A stretch of 33,759 bases of DNA from Muribaculaceae bacterium (GCA_009775375.1 VSPO01000022.1:1-33759); one strand, 5' to 3'; counted from the first letter of the stretch, positions 14,940-24,149 are shown. Numbers and translations are program-made. The notes: generated by a model not told the origin, from the sequence alone.

Positions 14940-15836
14940 ATGAATAAAGACATGACAAAGATAAAGGTTGGAGTCGTGCAGCATTCCTTCCTTCAGGATG
15001 TTGACTACAATAGGCAAAGAAACGTAACCGCAATTGAGAGTCTTGCCGATGAGGGTGCCGACATGATTGTGCTTTCAGAGCTTCATGATTCATTATATTT
15101 CTGCCAATGTGAAGATGTAGAAAATTTCAAACTCGCGGTCAATCTTGATGACTTCATTGAGATTTACTCCCGCGCTGCATCAGAAAACAGCGTCGTGATA
15201 GTGGCCAGCGCTTTTGAGAGAAGGGCCCCGGGATTATACCACAACACTGCAGTGGTCTTCGACTCCGACGGGAGTGTTGCAGGGAAATACCGAAAAATGC
15301 ACATTCCTGATGACCCCGGGTTTTATGAGAAGTTTTATTTCACGCCGGGCGACCTTGGATTCCAACCAATAGAAACATCGCTTGGAAAACTTGGGGTGCT
15401 TGTATGCTGGGATCAATGGTATCCGGAAGCTGCAAGATTAATGGCAATGAAAGGAGCGGAAATGCTTATCTACCCTACGGCTATCGGATGGAATCCCGAT
15501 GATCCTCAAGATGAAAAAATCCGTCAACGCGATGCGTGGATCACGATACAGCGGTCGCATGCCGTTGCCAACGGACTCCCTGTCGTGAGTGTCAACAGAG
15601 TCGGATTTGAAGAAGATTTGTCGCAACAGACTTCAGGAATAGATTTCTGGGGCTCCAGTTTTGTAGCGGGTCCTCAGGGGGAAATAATTGCCATGGCCTC
15701 TGAAAACAGTCCTGAGGAACTGATTGCCGAGATTGACAAAACACGTTCAGAGAACGTGCGTCAATGGTGGCCATTCCTTAGAGACAGAAGAATTGAGGAA
15801 TATGGAGGTCTCTTGAAAAGATTCTTGGTTGACTAA
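14940..15836 (+). CDS. aguB: N-carbamoylputrescine amidase
   Basis: Nitrilase-superfamily carbon-nitrogen hydrolase, 298 residues from the ATG at 14940. It releases putrescine, CO2 and ammonia from N-carbamoylputrescine. The catalytic triad is visible: Glu in VLSELHD, Lys in KYRKMHIPDD and Cys in VLVCWDQWYPEAAR. Other possible starts are 14913, which overlaps aguA, and 14952; the 14952 ATG gives the usual family N-terminus and length (294). The product serves polyamine synthesis. A family A fragment begins at the stop codon. Confidence 0.92.
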   Translation: MNKDMTKIKVGVVQHSFLQDVDYNRQRNVTAIESLADEGADMIVLSELHDSLYFCQCEDVENFKLAVNLDDFIEIYSRAASENSVVIVASAFERRAPGLYHNTAVVFDSDGSVAGKYRKMHIPDDPGFYEKFYFTPGDLGFQPIETSLGKLGVLVCWDQWYPEAARLMAMKGAEMLIYPTAIGWNPDDPQDEKIRQRDAWITIQRSHAVANGLPVVSVNRVGFEEDLSQQTSGIDFWGSSFVAGPQGEIIAMASENSPEELIAEIDKTRSENVRQWWPFLRDRRIEEYGGLLKRFLVD

Positions 15837-15857
15837 GAGTGCTTCCTTAAAATATTA
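15833..15857 (+). repeat. Family A shoulder fragment after aguB
   Basis: CTAAGAGTGCTTCCTTAAAA matches the outer shoulder of family A palindromes. The opposite arm is absent. It begins inside the last codons of aguB. Confidence 0.5.
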
Positions 15858-15873
15858 ATAATCCGACAACCCG

Positions 15874-15916
15874 AAATGGAGATTGATGAGGAAAAATTCA
15901 GCATCAGTCTCCATTT
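15874..15916 (+). terminator. Terminator after aguB
   Basis: A 15-bp stem, 15874-15888 with 15902-15916, loop of 13 bases. One mismatch, T15883-G15907, is a wobble in plus-strand RNA. Short T-stretches are on both sides. It lies between convergent genes. Confidence 0.65.
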
Positions 15917-15977
15917 TAGGATTCTCTATCAGCCAAGATAAGACTCCGACAACCCCGATTTTTTCTGTCATCGAGAA

Positions 15978-17963
15978 TCACATGCTATTGAGCAAATTTC
16001 TCCATTGATCGGCAATCTCATGCAATCCGGCTTTTTCTGAGATTGAGATCAGACGCTCTATGGGTTCTTTTTTGTCTGGGCATTGGCTGGCTGCAGTCTG
16101 ATAGTTGAGAGCCGCTCTCGAATAATCTTTTTCTTCAGCCATTATATCTCCCTTAAGAAGCGAGGCATCATAACATGATTCTCCTTTCTTCTTGATTATT
16201 TTATCAAGTTTCTTGCATGCTTGTTTTGTCTTACCCTCCTCTATAAAGCATTTAGCCAATCCAATTTCTGCTCTTTCATTTTCCGAATACAATGAGAGAG
16301 CTTTTTCATAATTTGCCCTTGCCGGTTCTATGTCAAGTCCATCCGTGAGCGAAACGTCGCCCATCTCAACAAATTCGTCAGACAAACTGCGAAGCAATTC
16401 CTCCTGTCTGGCAATCTTATCGCGGAGAGTGTTGATCAAATTCAGTTTGGTTGCCAGCCATCGTCTGACGCCTCTTTTGGAAAAAGCCTGCGTCAGTTCT
16501 TCAACTTCCCATGCCTTCTCCACTGCCTTCCCCATATCTCCATTATTAAAATCAACGACAGCCTCAGAAGAAAGGTTCCTGGCCTTAGTCTCCCTCAACA
16601 CCTTATCTGCCGCCTCTGTGTCATTGAAATTGCGACTGAACTCTCTGGCTTCGTGACTTACGATTATATCATAACGTCTTAATGGACTGACAAACCTCAA
16701 TCCTTCCATGCTTCGGCATCGGCTTAATGCCACATAGGTTTGTCCGGCAGAAAAGGCCCCATCCCCCATATCAATAGTCACATTATTAAATGTCAGACCC
16801 TGGCTTTTATGAATTGTCAATGCCCAAGCAGCCTTTAATGGGTATTGCGTGAACCTCCCCAGCACTTCCTCCTTCACTTTTTTCTCTTTCTCATCGTAAT
16901 AGTAGTTTATATTTTCCCACGTCTCCTTTTCAACGTTCACTTCTCTCCCATCCTCAAGCTCCACTATTACACGGTCGTCACCTATTTCCTTTATTCTGGC
17001 AAGAGTCCCGTTCACCCAACGACGTTCCCTGTCGTTGCGGATAAGCATAACCTGGGCATCAACTTTCAACTGGAGATTCAAGTCCGTGGGTAGAATTTTT
17101 TCAGGGAAATCATCCTCTATATCCCCTTTGAAAACATATTCCTCGCCGGGAAGAGCTTCCATTTTTTCTGAATTGATTATTGAAGCTGCATCCTTTCTGG
17201 CAGCCAATACAATTTCAAATTTCTCTTCAATTGAATTCAATGCATTTGCATCCACTCGGCTGTTGAGCAAGTGAAAGTCAAGCGCGCTTGTCTTATTAAG
17301 CCTGACTCGGTCAAGCAATCCAATAAATTCGGTATCCGTCTGGCGATAGATTTTCTTTAACTCTATAGAGAGTAAATTTGCTTGGCGATAGGCTCCCGCA
17401 TTGAAAAAGAAGAAGTCGCGATAATACCTCGAAAGAATTCCTTTCGTATCAGATGTGACAACGGGCTCAAGCTGAAAGATATCCCCGACGAGGAGAAGCT
17501 GAACTCCGCCAAACACACTTCCCTTATCACCTCTGACTCCCCTTAAGGCTCTGTCGATAAAATCAATCATATCAGGCCTGACCATGGAGACTTCATCAAT
17601 GATTATAAGTTCGAGCTCTTTCAAAAGCTGCCTCTTTCTTTTTGAAAATTTCTTGCTTGCCGCAAATTCCCTGACCGAGTATTCAGGATCGTCTGGTGGC
17701 ACCGGTCGCAACGGCATCTGAAAGAAAGAATGAATCGTGACTCCGCCTACATTCACAGCCGCCACTCCAGTAGGAGCCAGTATCACATATTTTTTCTTCA
17801 GATTCCGACATATGTAGCTTAGGAAAGTTGACTTCCCTGTGCCGGCCTTACCGGTCAAAAAAACATTGGCATTTGTTTTCGACAGCAATTCAAATGCCTT
17901 TTGGAATTCCTTGTTATCCAAATCAAGTTTCTTCGGTAGGTTTATTGCGTTTGTCAGACTCAT
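15978..17963 (-). CDS. PIF1-type helicase/AAA ATPase with C-terminal TPR-like region
   Basis: 661 residues from the ATG at 17963. The Walker A motif GKAGTGKST and Walker B motif IIIDEVSMVRPD are followed by LVGDIFQLEPV and a C-terminal motor ending in AWALTIHKSQGLTF and TYVALSRCRS, the PIF1/RecD superfamily 1B layout. After about residue 470 the sequence is helical with TPR-like repeats (ANYEKALSLY, AEIGLAKCFIEEGKT, AALNYQTAASQCPDK). Likely a 5'-3' DNA helicase with a protein-binding tail. The open frame continues to 18059, but those extra codons run across the promoter at 18057-18088, which fixes the later start. Confidence 0.85.
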   Translation of the reverse strand: MSLTNAINLPKKLDLDNKEFQKAFELLSKTNANVFLTGKAGTGKSTFLSYICRNLKKKYVILAPTGVAAVNVGGVTIHSFFQMPLRPVPPDDPEYSVREFAASKKFSKRKRQLLKELELIIIDEVSMVRPDMIDFIDRALRGVRGDKGSVFGGVQLLLVGDIFQLEPVVTSDTKGILSRYYRDFFFFNAGAYRQANLLSIELKKIYRQTDTEFIGLLDRVRLNKTSALDFHLLNSRVDANALNSIEEKFEIVLAARKDAASIINSEKMEALPGEEYVFKGDIEDDFPEKILPTDLNLQLKVDAQVMLIRNDRERRWVNGTLARIKEIGDDRVIVELEDGREVNVEKETWENINYYYDEKEKKVKEEVLGRFTQYPLKAAWALTIHKSQGLTFNNVTIDMGDGAFSAGQTYVALSRCRSMEGLRFVSPLRRYDIIVSHEAREFSRNFNDTEAADKVLRETKARNLSSEAVVDFNNGDMGKAVEKAWEVEELTQAFSKRGVRRWLATKLNLINTLRDKIARQEELLRSLSDEFVEMGDVSLTDGLDIEPARANYEKALSLYSENERAEIGLAKCFIEEGKTKQACKKLDKIIKKKGESCYDASLLKGDIMAEEKDYSRAALNYQTAASQCPDKKEPIERLISISEKAGLHEIADQWRNLLNSM

Positions 17964-18056
17964 CTGGTTGGGTGTATGCGATTGAGGGCTTAAGAACTTG
18001 TAAAAAATATTTCTGTCCTCCAACGATTGACATGAAGTGACATGAGGTTGAGTATG

Positions 18057-18088
18057 CAAATTTAATCAAAATACTCCATGCAGTCAAA
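18057..18088 (-). promoter_or_regulatory. Promoter of the PIF1-like helicase gene
   Basis: Read on the minus strand: TTTG (18088-18085), 20 bases, TAAATTTG (18064-18057). Both boxes match the Bacteroidetes consensus exactly. Start site near 18050, leader about 88 bases. Confidence 0.8.
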
Positions 18089-18197
18089 TATACGACCTAC
18101 AAAAATTTATTGGCCGACCTATTCAGCCACCGGGATACATGCCCCGACATAATGTGAATATACATCTATGCCACCATGACGTTTGTGAGTCTGGTTT

Positions 18198-18215
18198 AGA
18201 ACGCTTTCCTTTATT
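18198..18215 (+). repeat. Family A shoulder fragment upstream of GH109
   Basis: AGAACGCTTTCCTTTATT resembles the family A shoulder, in particular the half-copy at 3358. No second arm is present. The rest of the 18089-18332 gap shows only a weak promoter for the GH109 gene. Confidence 0.35.
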
Positions 18216-18300
18216 AACCAAAATCATGCTCATATGAGCATTTCTTAAAGACTACTAAAACAATTTGGTGGAAAGATGGAAACTTTCATGAATTTTTTTG

Positions 18301-18308
18301 TAAATTCG
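18301..18308 (+). promoter_or_regulatory. Possible -7 box of the GH109-kinase operon
   Basis: TAAATTCG differs from TAnnTTTG by one base and lies 25 bases before the GH109 ATG. No good -33 box is present, which may mean regulated expression. Confidence 0.35.
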
Positions 18309-18332
18309 CACACTAACTAATTTTCTGAAATC

Positions 18333-19892
18333 ATGAATTCATTAAAGTATTTCATACTTGCAGCGACAATATCCGGAATAAATTGTTTCGGATATGCAGA
18401 GACTCCCACAAATGTAAATGAATATGGGACATCGTGGAACTGGAATGGAGGAACAATAGAACTCGTCTCCCCGGAGAGAAAAGCCGGACAGCAAAGCGTG
18501 CTCGGACTTGCATTGCCGGCAATGGATCATGTCCGGGTCGGCTTTGTAGGTCTTGGCATGAGAGGTCCCGGAGCTGTGGAGCGTTTCACATTCATCCCGG
18601 GAGTAGAGATAAAAGCATTGTGCGACTATGAAAAGCAACGCGCTGAATCTTGCCAAAAATATCTGACAGACGCATCTATGCCCGAGGCCGACATATATTT
18701 CGGAGAGAAAGGATACGAAGATCTTTGCAAACGCGACGACATTGATCTTGTCTACATAGCCGCCGACTGGCTTCATCATGCGCCCATAGCAAAATGCGCT
18801 CTTGAAAACGGTAAAAATGTGGCCATTGAAGTGCCATCAGCCATGACCCTTAAAGATTGCTGGGACTTGATCGACCTCAGCGAAAAGCAGCAGAAACATT
18901 GTTTTATTCTTGAAAATTGCTGCTATGACTGGTTTGAGATGAACGCTCTTAATATGGCACAGCAAGGTGTCTTCGGAGACATAATAAGGGCACAGGGCGC
19001 ATACATACACGACCTCAGCCCCTACTGGAAACATTATTGGAAAAACGGGGAAAACGACAAGTTGGGTTGGAGACTCGATTACAACATGCGCCACCGGGGC
19101 GATGTCTACCCCACCCACGGACTTGGCCCAGTAGCTCAGGCTATGGACATTCATAGAGGCGACAGAATGAAGACTCTCGTTGCCATGGATACAAAATCCG
19201 TCAACGGCAAGGCTTTGATTGAAGAGCTTGCAGACTCGACTTGCAATTCCTTCAGAAACGGCGACCACACCACGACATTGATACGCACAGAAAACGGAAA
19301 AGTCATTGAGATACAACATAACGTCATGACGCCTCAACCATACAACCGTCTATATCAGCTTACGGGGACAAAAGGATTCGCCAATAAATATCCGGTTGAG
19401 GGATATGCAGTCGGCCGACAGCAGCTTTCCGATGCGGGAGTTGAGGTCGACATAGAGAATCTTTCACCACATTCGTTTCTTGAAGACAAGGAAAAAGAAG
19501 CTCTTGAGAAAAAATACGCCCACCCTATTCTAATAAAATATGGCGATATGGCTAAGGAAGTGGGAGGACATGGAGGAATGGATTTCATTATGGATAGCCG
19601 ACTCATATATTGCCTTCAGAACGGCCTTCCCCTCGATATGGACGTATACGACCTTGCGGAATGGTGCTCATTAGCGGAACTTGGTTCGCTTTCAATGGAC
19701 AATAACTCAGCCCCCGTCTCTATCCCGGATTTCACAAGAGGAGATTGGAACAAAATCAAAGGCTATCGACACGCCTTTGCATCTCCTGAACAAGAGGCCG
19801 AAGCAATGAGGAAAGCCACTGAATTTACAAATAAATTGAAATCCTCCTCTCAAAAAGCCAACAATAAAAAAACTAAATCGAAAAAGAAATAA
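18333..19892 (+). CDS. GH109 family alpha-N-acetylgalactosaminidase (Gfo/Idh/MocA fold)
   Basis: 519 residues with an N-terminal signal peptide (to about residue 22), so periplasmic or surface-located. The NAD-binding Rossmann motif is VGFVGLGMRGPG. GH109 signatures follow: IEVPSAMTLKDCW, ILENCCYDWFEMNALNMAQQ, the Tyr-Ile-His of AYIHDLSPYW, and RHRGDVYPTHGLGPVAQAMD with its Tyr-x-x-His. Family members hydrolyse terminal alpha-GalNAc by an NAD-dependent redox mechanism. The last 20 residues are Lys-rich. The next gene starts one base after the stop, so GalNAc release and its phosphorylation are probably co-expressed. A plain dehydrogenase is the alternative but fits the motifs less well. Confidence 0.88.
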   Translation: MNSLKYFILAATISGINCFGYAETPTNVNEYGTSWNWNGGTIELVSPERKAGQQSVLGLALPAMDHVRVGFVGLGMRGPGAVERFTFIPGVEIKALCDYEKQRAESCQKYLTDASMPEADIYFGEKGYEDLCKRDDIDLVYIAADWLHHAPIAKCALENGKNVAIEVPSAMTLKDCWDLIDLSEKQQKHCFILENCCYDWFEMNALNMAQQGVFGDIIRAQGAYIHDLSPYWKHYWKNGENDKLGWRLDYNMRHRGDVYPTHGLGPVAQAMDIHRGDRMKTLVAMDTKSVNGKALIEELADSTCNSFRNGDHTTTLIRTENGKVIEIQHNVMTPQPYNRLYQLTGTKGFANKYPVEGYAVGRQQLSDAGVEVDIENLSPHSFLEDKEKEALEKKYAHPILIKYGDMAKEVGGHGGMDFIMDSRLIYCLQNGLPLDMDVYDLAEWCSLAELGSLSMDNNSAPVSIPDFTRGDWNKIKGYRHAFASPEQEAEAMRKATEFTNKLKSSSQKANNKKTKSKKK

Positions 19893-19893
19893 A

Positions 19894-20988
19894 ATGGCTG
19901 AAGCAATGAAGCAGATCCTCGCATGCTTTGGTGTCGAGTCAAAAGAATTGACAATTGACCCAATGGGAGGAGGTCTGATCAACGACACGTTCAAAGTCAG
20001 CTCAGGATTACCGTCCGGCAATGAATACGTCTTGCAGCGAATCAATAACAACATTTTCAAGGATGTGGATGCACTGCAACGCAACATTGAGGCTGTGACA
20101 TCTCACATACGTCATAAATTTGAAGAAAGCAACGACCTTGACGTAGATTCACATTCTCTGGTTTTCCTTAAGGATACGGCCACAGGCAAGACATATCATT
20201 TCGATGGAGAAAACTTCTGGCGGGTAATGGTCTTTCTTCCCGGAACCGTAACAAGAACCACAATCAATCCTGAGAATGCTTATCTCACGGGAAAAGCTTT
20301 TGGCAAATTTCAAGAAATGCTTTCCGACCTGCATGAGAATCTTGCTGAGACAATCCCTGATTTCCACAACATGGAGTTCCGTCTATCTCAATTCGATGAT
20401 TCGATTGCCAACGGATGTCCGCAACGCTTGAAAGAGGCTTCCTACCTGATCGGAGAGCTACAAAAGCGTCGCAGACATGCCTGCCTTGCGGAACGACTTT
20501 ACCGGGAAAATAAATTGCCCAAAAGGATTTGCCACTGCGATACTAAAGTAGATAATATCCTATTTGATGAAATGGGGAATGTAGTGTGTGTGATTGATCT
20601 TGACACGGTGATGCCATCATTCGTTTTCTCTGATTTTGGCGATTTCCTACGCTCCGCAGCCAACAAAGGGCTGGAAGATGATTCGAATCTCGACAACGTG
20701 GAATTTGACATGGAGATTTTCAAATCTTTCTCTAAAGGATACATCGAAAGCACCTCTTCGTTTCTGACTGACACAGAAAGAGACCATCTCCCTTATGCTG
20801 CTGAAAGATTTGCCTATATGCAGTCTGTAAGATTTCTGACAGATTATCTGAATGAAGACAAATACTACAAGATTTCATATCCGAAGCATAATCTGGCAAG
20901 AGCAAAGGCGCAATTCAAGCTGTTGCAATCAATCGAATCTCATCTCACAGAAATGCTGGAATATATTCAGAATTTGAATGCATCCTGA
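19894..20988 (+). CDS. N-acetylhexosamine 1-kinase-like phosphotransferase (APH fold)
   Basis: 364 residues, close to the bifidobacterial N-acetylhexosamine 1-kinase NahK (about 360). The kinase core is intact: a glycine-rich start (PMGGGLINDTFKV), YVLQRINN with the likely ATP-binding Lys/Arg region, the catalytic loop CHCDTKVDNILFD (Asp216) and the metal-binding VIDLDTVMPS. NahK phosphorylates GalNAc or GlcNAc at C1. The assignment rests on these motifs and on the position one base after GH109; another sugar-kinase specificity remains possible. A loopless 26-bp palindrome follows the gene. Confidence 0.78.
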   Translation: MAEAMKQILACFGVESKELTIDPMGGGLINDTFKVSSGLPSGNEYVLQRINNNIFKDVDALQRNIEAVTSHIRHKFEESNDLDVDSHSLVFLKDTATGKTYHFDGENFWRVMVFLPGTVTRTTINPENAYLTGKAFGKFQEMLSDLHENLAETIPDFHNMEFRLSQFDDSIANGCPQRLKEASYLIGELQKRRRHACLAERLYRENKLPKRICHCDTKVDNILFDEMGNVVCVIDLDTVMPSFVFSDFGDFLRSAANKGLEDDSNLDNVEFDMEIFKSFSKGYIESTSSFLTDTERDHLPYAAERFAYMQSVRFLTDYLNEDKYYKISYPKHNLARAKAQFKLLQSIESHLTEMLEYIQNLNAS

Positions 20989-21039
20989 CCAAGCGAACCT
21001 TGCCTCTCTACAAGTGTATGCTACAGACATCTGATTCCG

Positions 21040-21072
21040 ATTAAGAGCCTGTTTAAAAATGATTGTTAAAAC
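21040..21072 (+). repeat. Family C repeat segment, copy 2
   Basis: ATTAAGAGCCTGTTTAAAAA then TGTTAAAAC, nearly the same as 13830-13860. Here it runs straight into the long palindrome at 21071-21122. Confidence 0.45.
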
Positions 21073-21122
21073 AGACGCGGCCACTTTTTGGGAGTGCACT
21101 CCTAAAAAGTGGCCGCGTCTGT
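21071..21122 (+). terminator. 26-bp loopless palindrome between convergent operons
   Basis: 21071-21096 pairs with 21097-21122 through the central GGAGTGCACTCC. There is a single mismatch, G21090-T21103, a wobble in plus-strand RNA. The foot AGACGCGGCCACTT resembles the smaller hairpin at 30572-30598 (AGACGCGGCAACTT). It likely terminates the kinase gene and perhaps also the convergent esterase gene. Confidence 0.65.
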
Positions 21123-21145
21123 TAATCATCGACACTTAAGCGCGT

Positions 21146-22582
21146 TCACTTATCCCAATTGTCAGTCCGAAACGGGACAAGAGGCAACCCGATTATATTA
21201 TGAACTTTTCCGACAGCGAAATTTTTGAAATTATATCTCACCGCCTCTATCGTTCCTGCCTCCGGGCACGTCACCTCAATATTGAGAGTTTTAGGATTCT
21301 CCACAGCCTTGGCTGGATGGAAAACACGATCAGCTCCGGCAGCCTCAAATCCTTCAAGCTCTTTATTGGGAGTGAATCCATCCCATGCGTTGTTAAAACT
21401 CAGGATGGCTTTGTCTCCCTCCACCTTCATTGTTTTAAAGGTCGGATAATCAGCAGGCATCCCCTTCACTCCATAAGTCTTTCCGGCTGCCATGAACGCA
21501 AGCCGCTCCCCTATCTCTTTTTTCTTCCGGGCATGAATATCATTGACCTCAAATGGATACACAAGATCTGACGTGCAAACTATTCCGCTATTAGGCACCA
21601 ATTCCGCAGCCTTGTGCTGGCACTCCCTGAAGAAAGCTGCATTGTTATTATCCGGATTGCCGTAATCCCAACCCGGGAGCTCTACGAAATAGAAAGGCAA
21701 TTCTCCAAGTCCCCATTTGGATCTCCAGTCTTCCACCATATCCTTCTTGTGAAAAGGATATGTCGACTCCTTGCCGACATTCGACTCTCCCTGGTTCCAC
21801 AAGAAGCCTTTGATAGTATATCCAATCAAAGGATGCAACATTGAATTATACATGATGTTGATTCTCTCATAATCCTGAAGAGTCGTGTCGGCTTTCTCCT
21901 TGTCAATATCCCATTCCGGATATTTGGATATCTGCTCACGGCTTTGCCAACCCTCAAGTTTGCTTCCTCCATATGAACAATCTATAATCCCAACGGGCAC
22001 ATTTAATATCTCGGAAAGCGACCGGGCAAAGAAATATCCAAGCGCACTAAAATTATATGCATTTTCGGGGTTGCTCACTTTCCAAGGACTTTCAACTTTG
22101 TCTTGCGGGGAATAGGCTTTACTTTTAGGAACTTTCGCCATCCTTATATAAGGATATTTTCCGGAGTAGGCAATCGCCTCCATAGCGCCTTCCACAGGCT
22201 GCGTCCAGAATCCCCTCAAAGGCATTTCCATGTTCGACTGACCGGAGCAGAACCACACCTCTCCTACAGCCACGTTATCAAGCGTGATGTCGCTTCCATC
22301 TCCTTTGATATTGATCTTGTATGTGTAAAAAGAAGCCTTAGGCGTCGGCAACTCCACTTGCCATTTCCCATTTGAATCCGCCACCGTATTGACAATATGA
22401 GAAGGATTCCACGACCCGTATATCGAGATTTTACTTCCGGGAGTTGCCCAGCCCCACAACCGGGCGTCAGCCTGCTGTTGCACCACCATGTCATTGCCGA
22501 CAATATCCGGCAAATCAATTTTAGCCTCCGAGACGAAAGGCAACATAATCAAACAAGAGGGAATGATATTTTTCAGTTTCAT
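21146..22582 (-). CDS. Sialate O-acetylesterase (SGNH hydrolase)
   Basis: 478 residues with a signal peptide (to about residue 20), so exported. After an N-terminal beta domain the SGNH hydrolase blocks appear: WFCSGQSNMEMPL with the nucleophilic Ser, FLWNQGESNVG, and a C-terminal NDIHARKKKEIGERLA carrying the Asp-x-His pair. The family removes O-acetyl groups from sialic acids; in gut Bacteroidales related enzymes also act on acetylated xylan or other glycans. The GH109/kinase/beta-galactosidase context favours mucin sialic acid, by inference. It has a strong promoter of its own. Confidence 0.87.
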   Translation of the reverse strand: MKLKNIIPSCLIMLPFVSEAKIDLPDIVGNDMVVQQQADARLWGWATPGSKISIYGSWNPSHIVNTVADSNGKWQVELPTPKASFYTYKINIKGDGSDITLDNVAVGEVWFCSGQSNMEMPLRGFWTQPVEGAMEAIAYSGKYPYIRMAKVPKSKAYSPQDKVESPWKVSNPENAYNFSALGYFFARSLSEILNVPVGIIDCSYGGSKLEGWQSREQISKYPEWDIDKEKADTTLQDYERINIMYNSMLHPLIGYTIKGFLWNQGESNVGKESTYPFHKKDMVEDWRSKWGLGELPFYFVELPGWDYGNPDNNNAAFFRECQHKAAELVPNSGIVCTSDLVYPFEVNDIHARKKKEIGERLAFMAAGKTYGVKGMPADYPTFKTMKVEGDKAILSFNNAWDGFTPNKELEGFEAAGADRVFHPAKAVENPKTLNIEVTCPEAGTIEAVRYNFKNFAVGKVHNIIGLPLVPFRTDNWDK

Positions 22583-22613
22583 ATGTTATGTTGAGTAAAT
22601 GTCATTTATTTGG

Positions 22614-22644
22614 CAAATTTAATAATTACGCCATACGCAACAAA
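22614..22644 (-). promoter_or_regulatory. Promoter of the sialate O-acetylesterase gene
   Basis: On the minus strand: TTTG (22644-22641), 19 bases, TAAATTTG (22621-22614). Exact consensus boxes. The leader is about 25 bases. Confidence 0.8.
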
Positions 22645-22712
22645 ACAAATGTTGCCTAAGTATTGGAGATAGCTAAAATAATATTGCAAACTCCTTTTTA
22701 TTTCGGCTAACC

Positions 22713-22808
22713 TATAAGAGTGCTTCCTTAAAATCTTATAGTGAATCCTGCAACAGCACGGTCCTCTAATGGCGTTATTCTGCCCCCCTCTCAAAGAGCT
22801 CTTATAAT
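22713..22808. repeat. Family A-related palindrome after the serine hydrolase gene
   Basis: TATAAGAG at the left end and CTCTTATA at the right end pair perfectly. The left side carries the family A shoulder AAGAGTGCTTCCTTAAAAT. A nested CTATAAGA/TCTTATAG pair offers an alternative short hairpin. It lies just beyond the serine hydrolase stop and may terminate it. Confidence 0.5.
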
Positions 22809-22823
22809 ATCAGGGTTGCAGAG

Positions 22824-24116
22824 TCACCAAAGATTCCTTTTAGGGAAGGCATTCCCATATTTAATCCGAAGACGATCAACAAGCCGATTCATGTCACGAC
22901 TGAAGTTATGACCGGTCCAGACGCCCGAATTAGTTGTCATAACCCAGCAATCACCCTCGGGAAATCTTATTATCAAAACATGCGTGGATCCAAGTGTCCC
23001 GGTTCTTATCCATTTTCCATTCCCATCTGAGTCAGTCCAGCCTCTGGTCTGTTTGTCTTCTCCCTCATGAAATGTCATTTGCATCACGCTCGAAGGGCTT
23101 AATATGTCTTTCACGCCGGGGGCTCCATCGATGGCCGCTACGAATCTTGCAAGGTCGGAAGCCGACGTCAACCATCCTCCGGCTCCAAGCAGACCATTGA
23201 TATTGCTCCCTCCGTAGACCCTGTCTACCTTTCTTCCACTTCCATTATATTCCTTAATCTTGACAGTGTCCGGACCATAGTATTTTGTCTCGTCAGGATG
23301 CCTTTGGGTATAATAGTTGGTGGCAGGCCGGAAGCGATATGCTCCCGCAGGCCGAAGTATCTCATCCGACACATAGTCCCAATAACTTTTTCCTGTGGTC
23401 TTTTCAATGGCAAGAGAAAGCAGCATGTATCCGAAATTGCTATATCTTCTGCCGGAGCCGGGGTTAAAACCAAGTCTCCTGCCAAGCACTATTTTGGTCA
23501 GCTGATTATTGTCAGGTGGGGTTTTAAGCCTCTTGACTTCCATTATGTCTGCTGTGTTAAACATTGGATCGCCTGCTCCCAATGTAAATCCTCCTTTGTG
23601 CTGAAGGAGGTGATCGATTGTAATATTCTCTATTCTTTTGTCTTTTATTGCACTAGTAAAAGATGTGTCGTTTAGGATTCCATTCTCTCCGAACACTTTT
23701 GAATCAAGCCTCATCCGCCCCTGCTCCACGAGCTTCATTATGGCAGCTGCCGTCACCAATTTTGAGGCCGAAGCGATTCTCATTATTGACTTTGGCCCCA
23801 TTTTAATTCCGGCTTCTCGGTCGGCCCACCCATAGCCTTTTGCATACAAAAGAGAATCATGACGCGTGACGGCCAATGAAATGCCATTTATCTCCCATTT
23901 CTCCCTAAACCGTTCAATCTCATTGTCCATTGGCCTAAGTTGGCTTATGTCGGAAGACTCATTGGTCAGCGTATCACTCCAATAAATTCCGCTTGCCCCC
24001 TTGTCGTCAGTCGATGCAACTCCCAAAGGTCTATGGAAAATAGAAATAGCAACAAAGGCTACGACCACAAAGGCCATTATATATATCGTACTTCGTTTAA
24101 TATCTGATCGTCTCAT
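22824..24116 (-). CDS. Serine hydrolase of the beta-lactamase/PBP4* family
   Basis: 430 residues. An N-terminal membrane anchor or uncleaved signal (IYIMAFVVVAFVAISIF) is followed by a class C-like serine hydrolase domain. The active-site Ser-x-x-Lys is in IASASKLVTAAA and the Tyr-x-Asn in RRYSNFGYMLLSLAIEKTTG; a Gly-rich motif GAGGWLTSASDLARF comes later. Such proteins include esterases, D-aminopeptidases and PBP4-like enzymes. I see no support for calling it a resistance beta-lactamase. It precedes the sialate esterase on the same strand by 240 bases but has its own promoter. Confidence 0.85.
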   Translation of the reverse strand: MRRSDIKRSTIYIMAFVVVAFVAISIFHRPLGVASTDDKGASGIYWSDTLTNESSDISQLRPMDNEIERFREKWEINGISLAVTRHDSLLYAKGYGWADREAGIKMGPKSIMRIASASKLVTAAAIMKLVEQGRMRLDSKVFGENGILNDTSFTSAIKDKRIENITIDHLLQHKGGFTLGAGDPMFNTADIMEVKRLKTPPDNNQLTKIVLGRRLGFNPGSGRRYSNFGYMLLSLAIEKTTGKSYWDYVSDEILRPAGAYRFRPATNYYTQRHPDETKYYGPDTVKIKEYNGSGRKVDRVYGGSNINGLLGAGGWLTSASDLARFVAAIDGAPGVKDILSPSSVMQMTFHEGEDKQTRGWTDSDGNGKWIRTGTLGSTHVLIIRFPEGDCWVMTTNSGVWTGHNFSRDMNRLVDRLRIKYGNAFPKRNLW

Positions 24117-24149
24117 TCAGAAATTCATCCGATTTATGTTTTTTCTTTG

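Noticed and set aside
22824..24116. Antibiotic-resistance class C beta-lactamase
   Set aside because: The SxxK and YxN motifs are shared by many esterases and PBP4-like enzymes, and the membrane anchor and overall sequence fit that broad family better.
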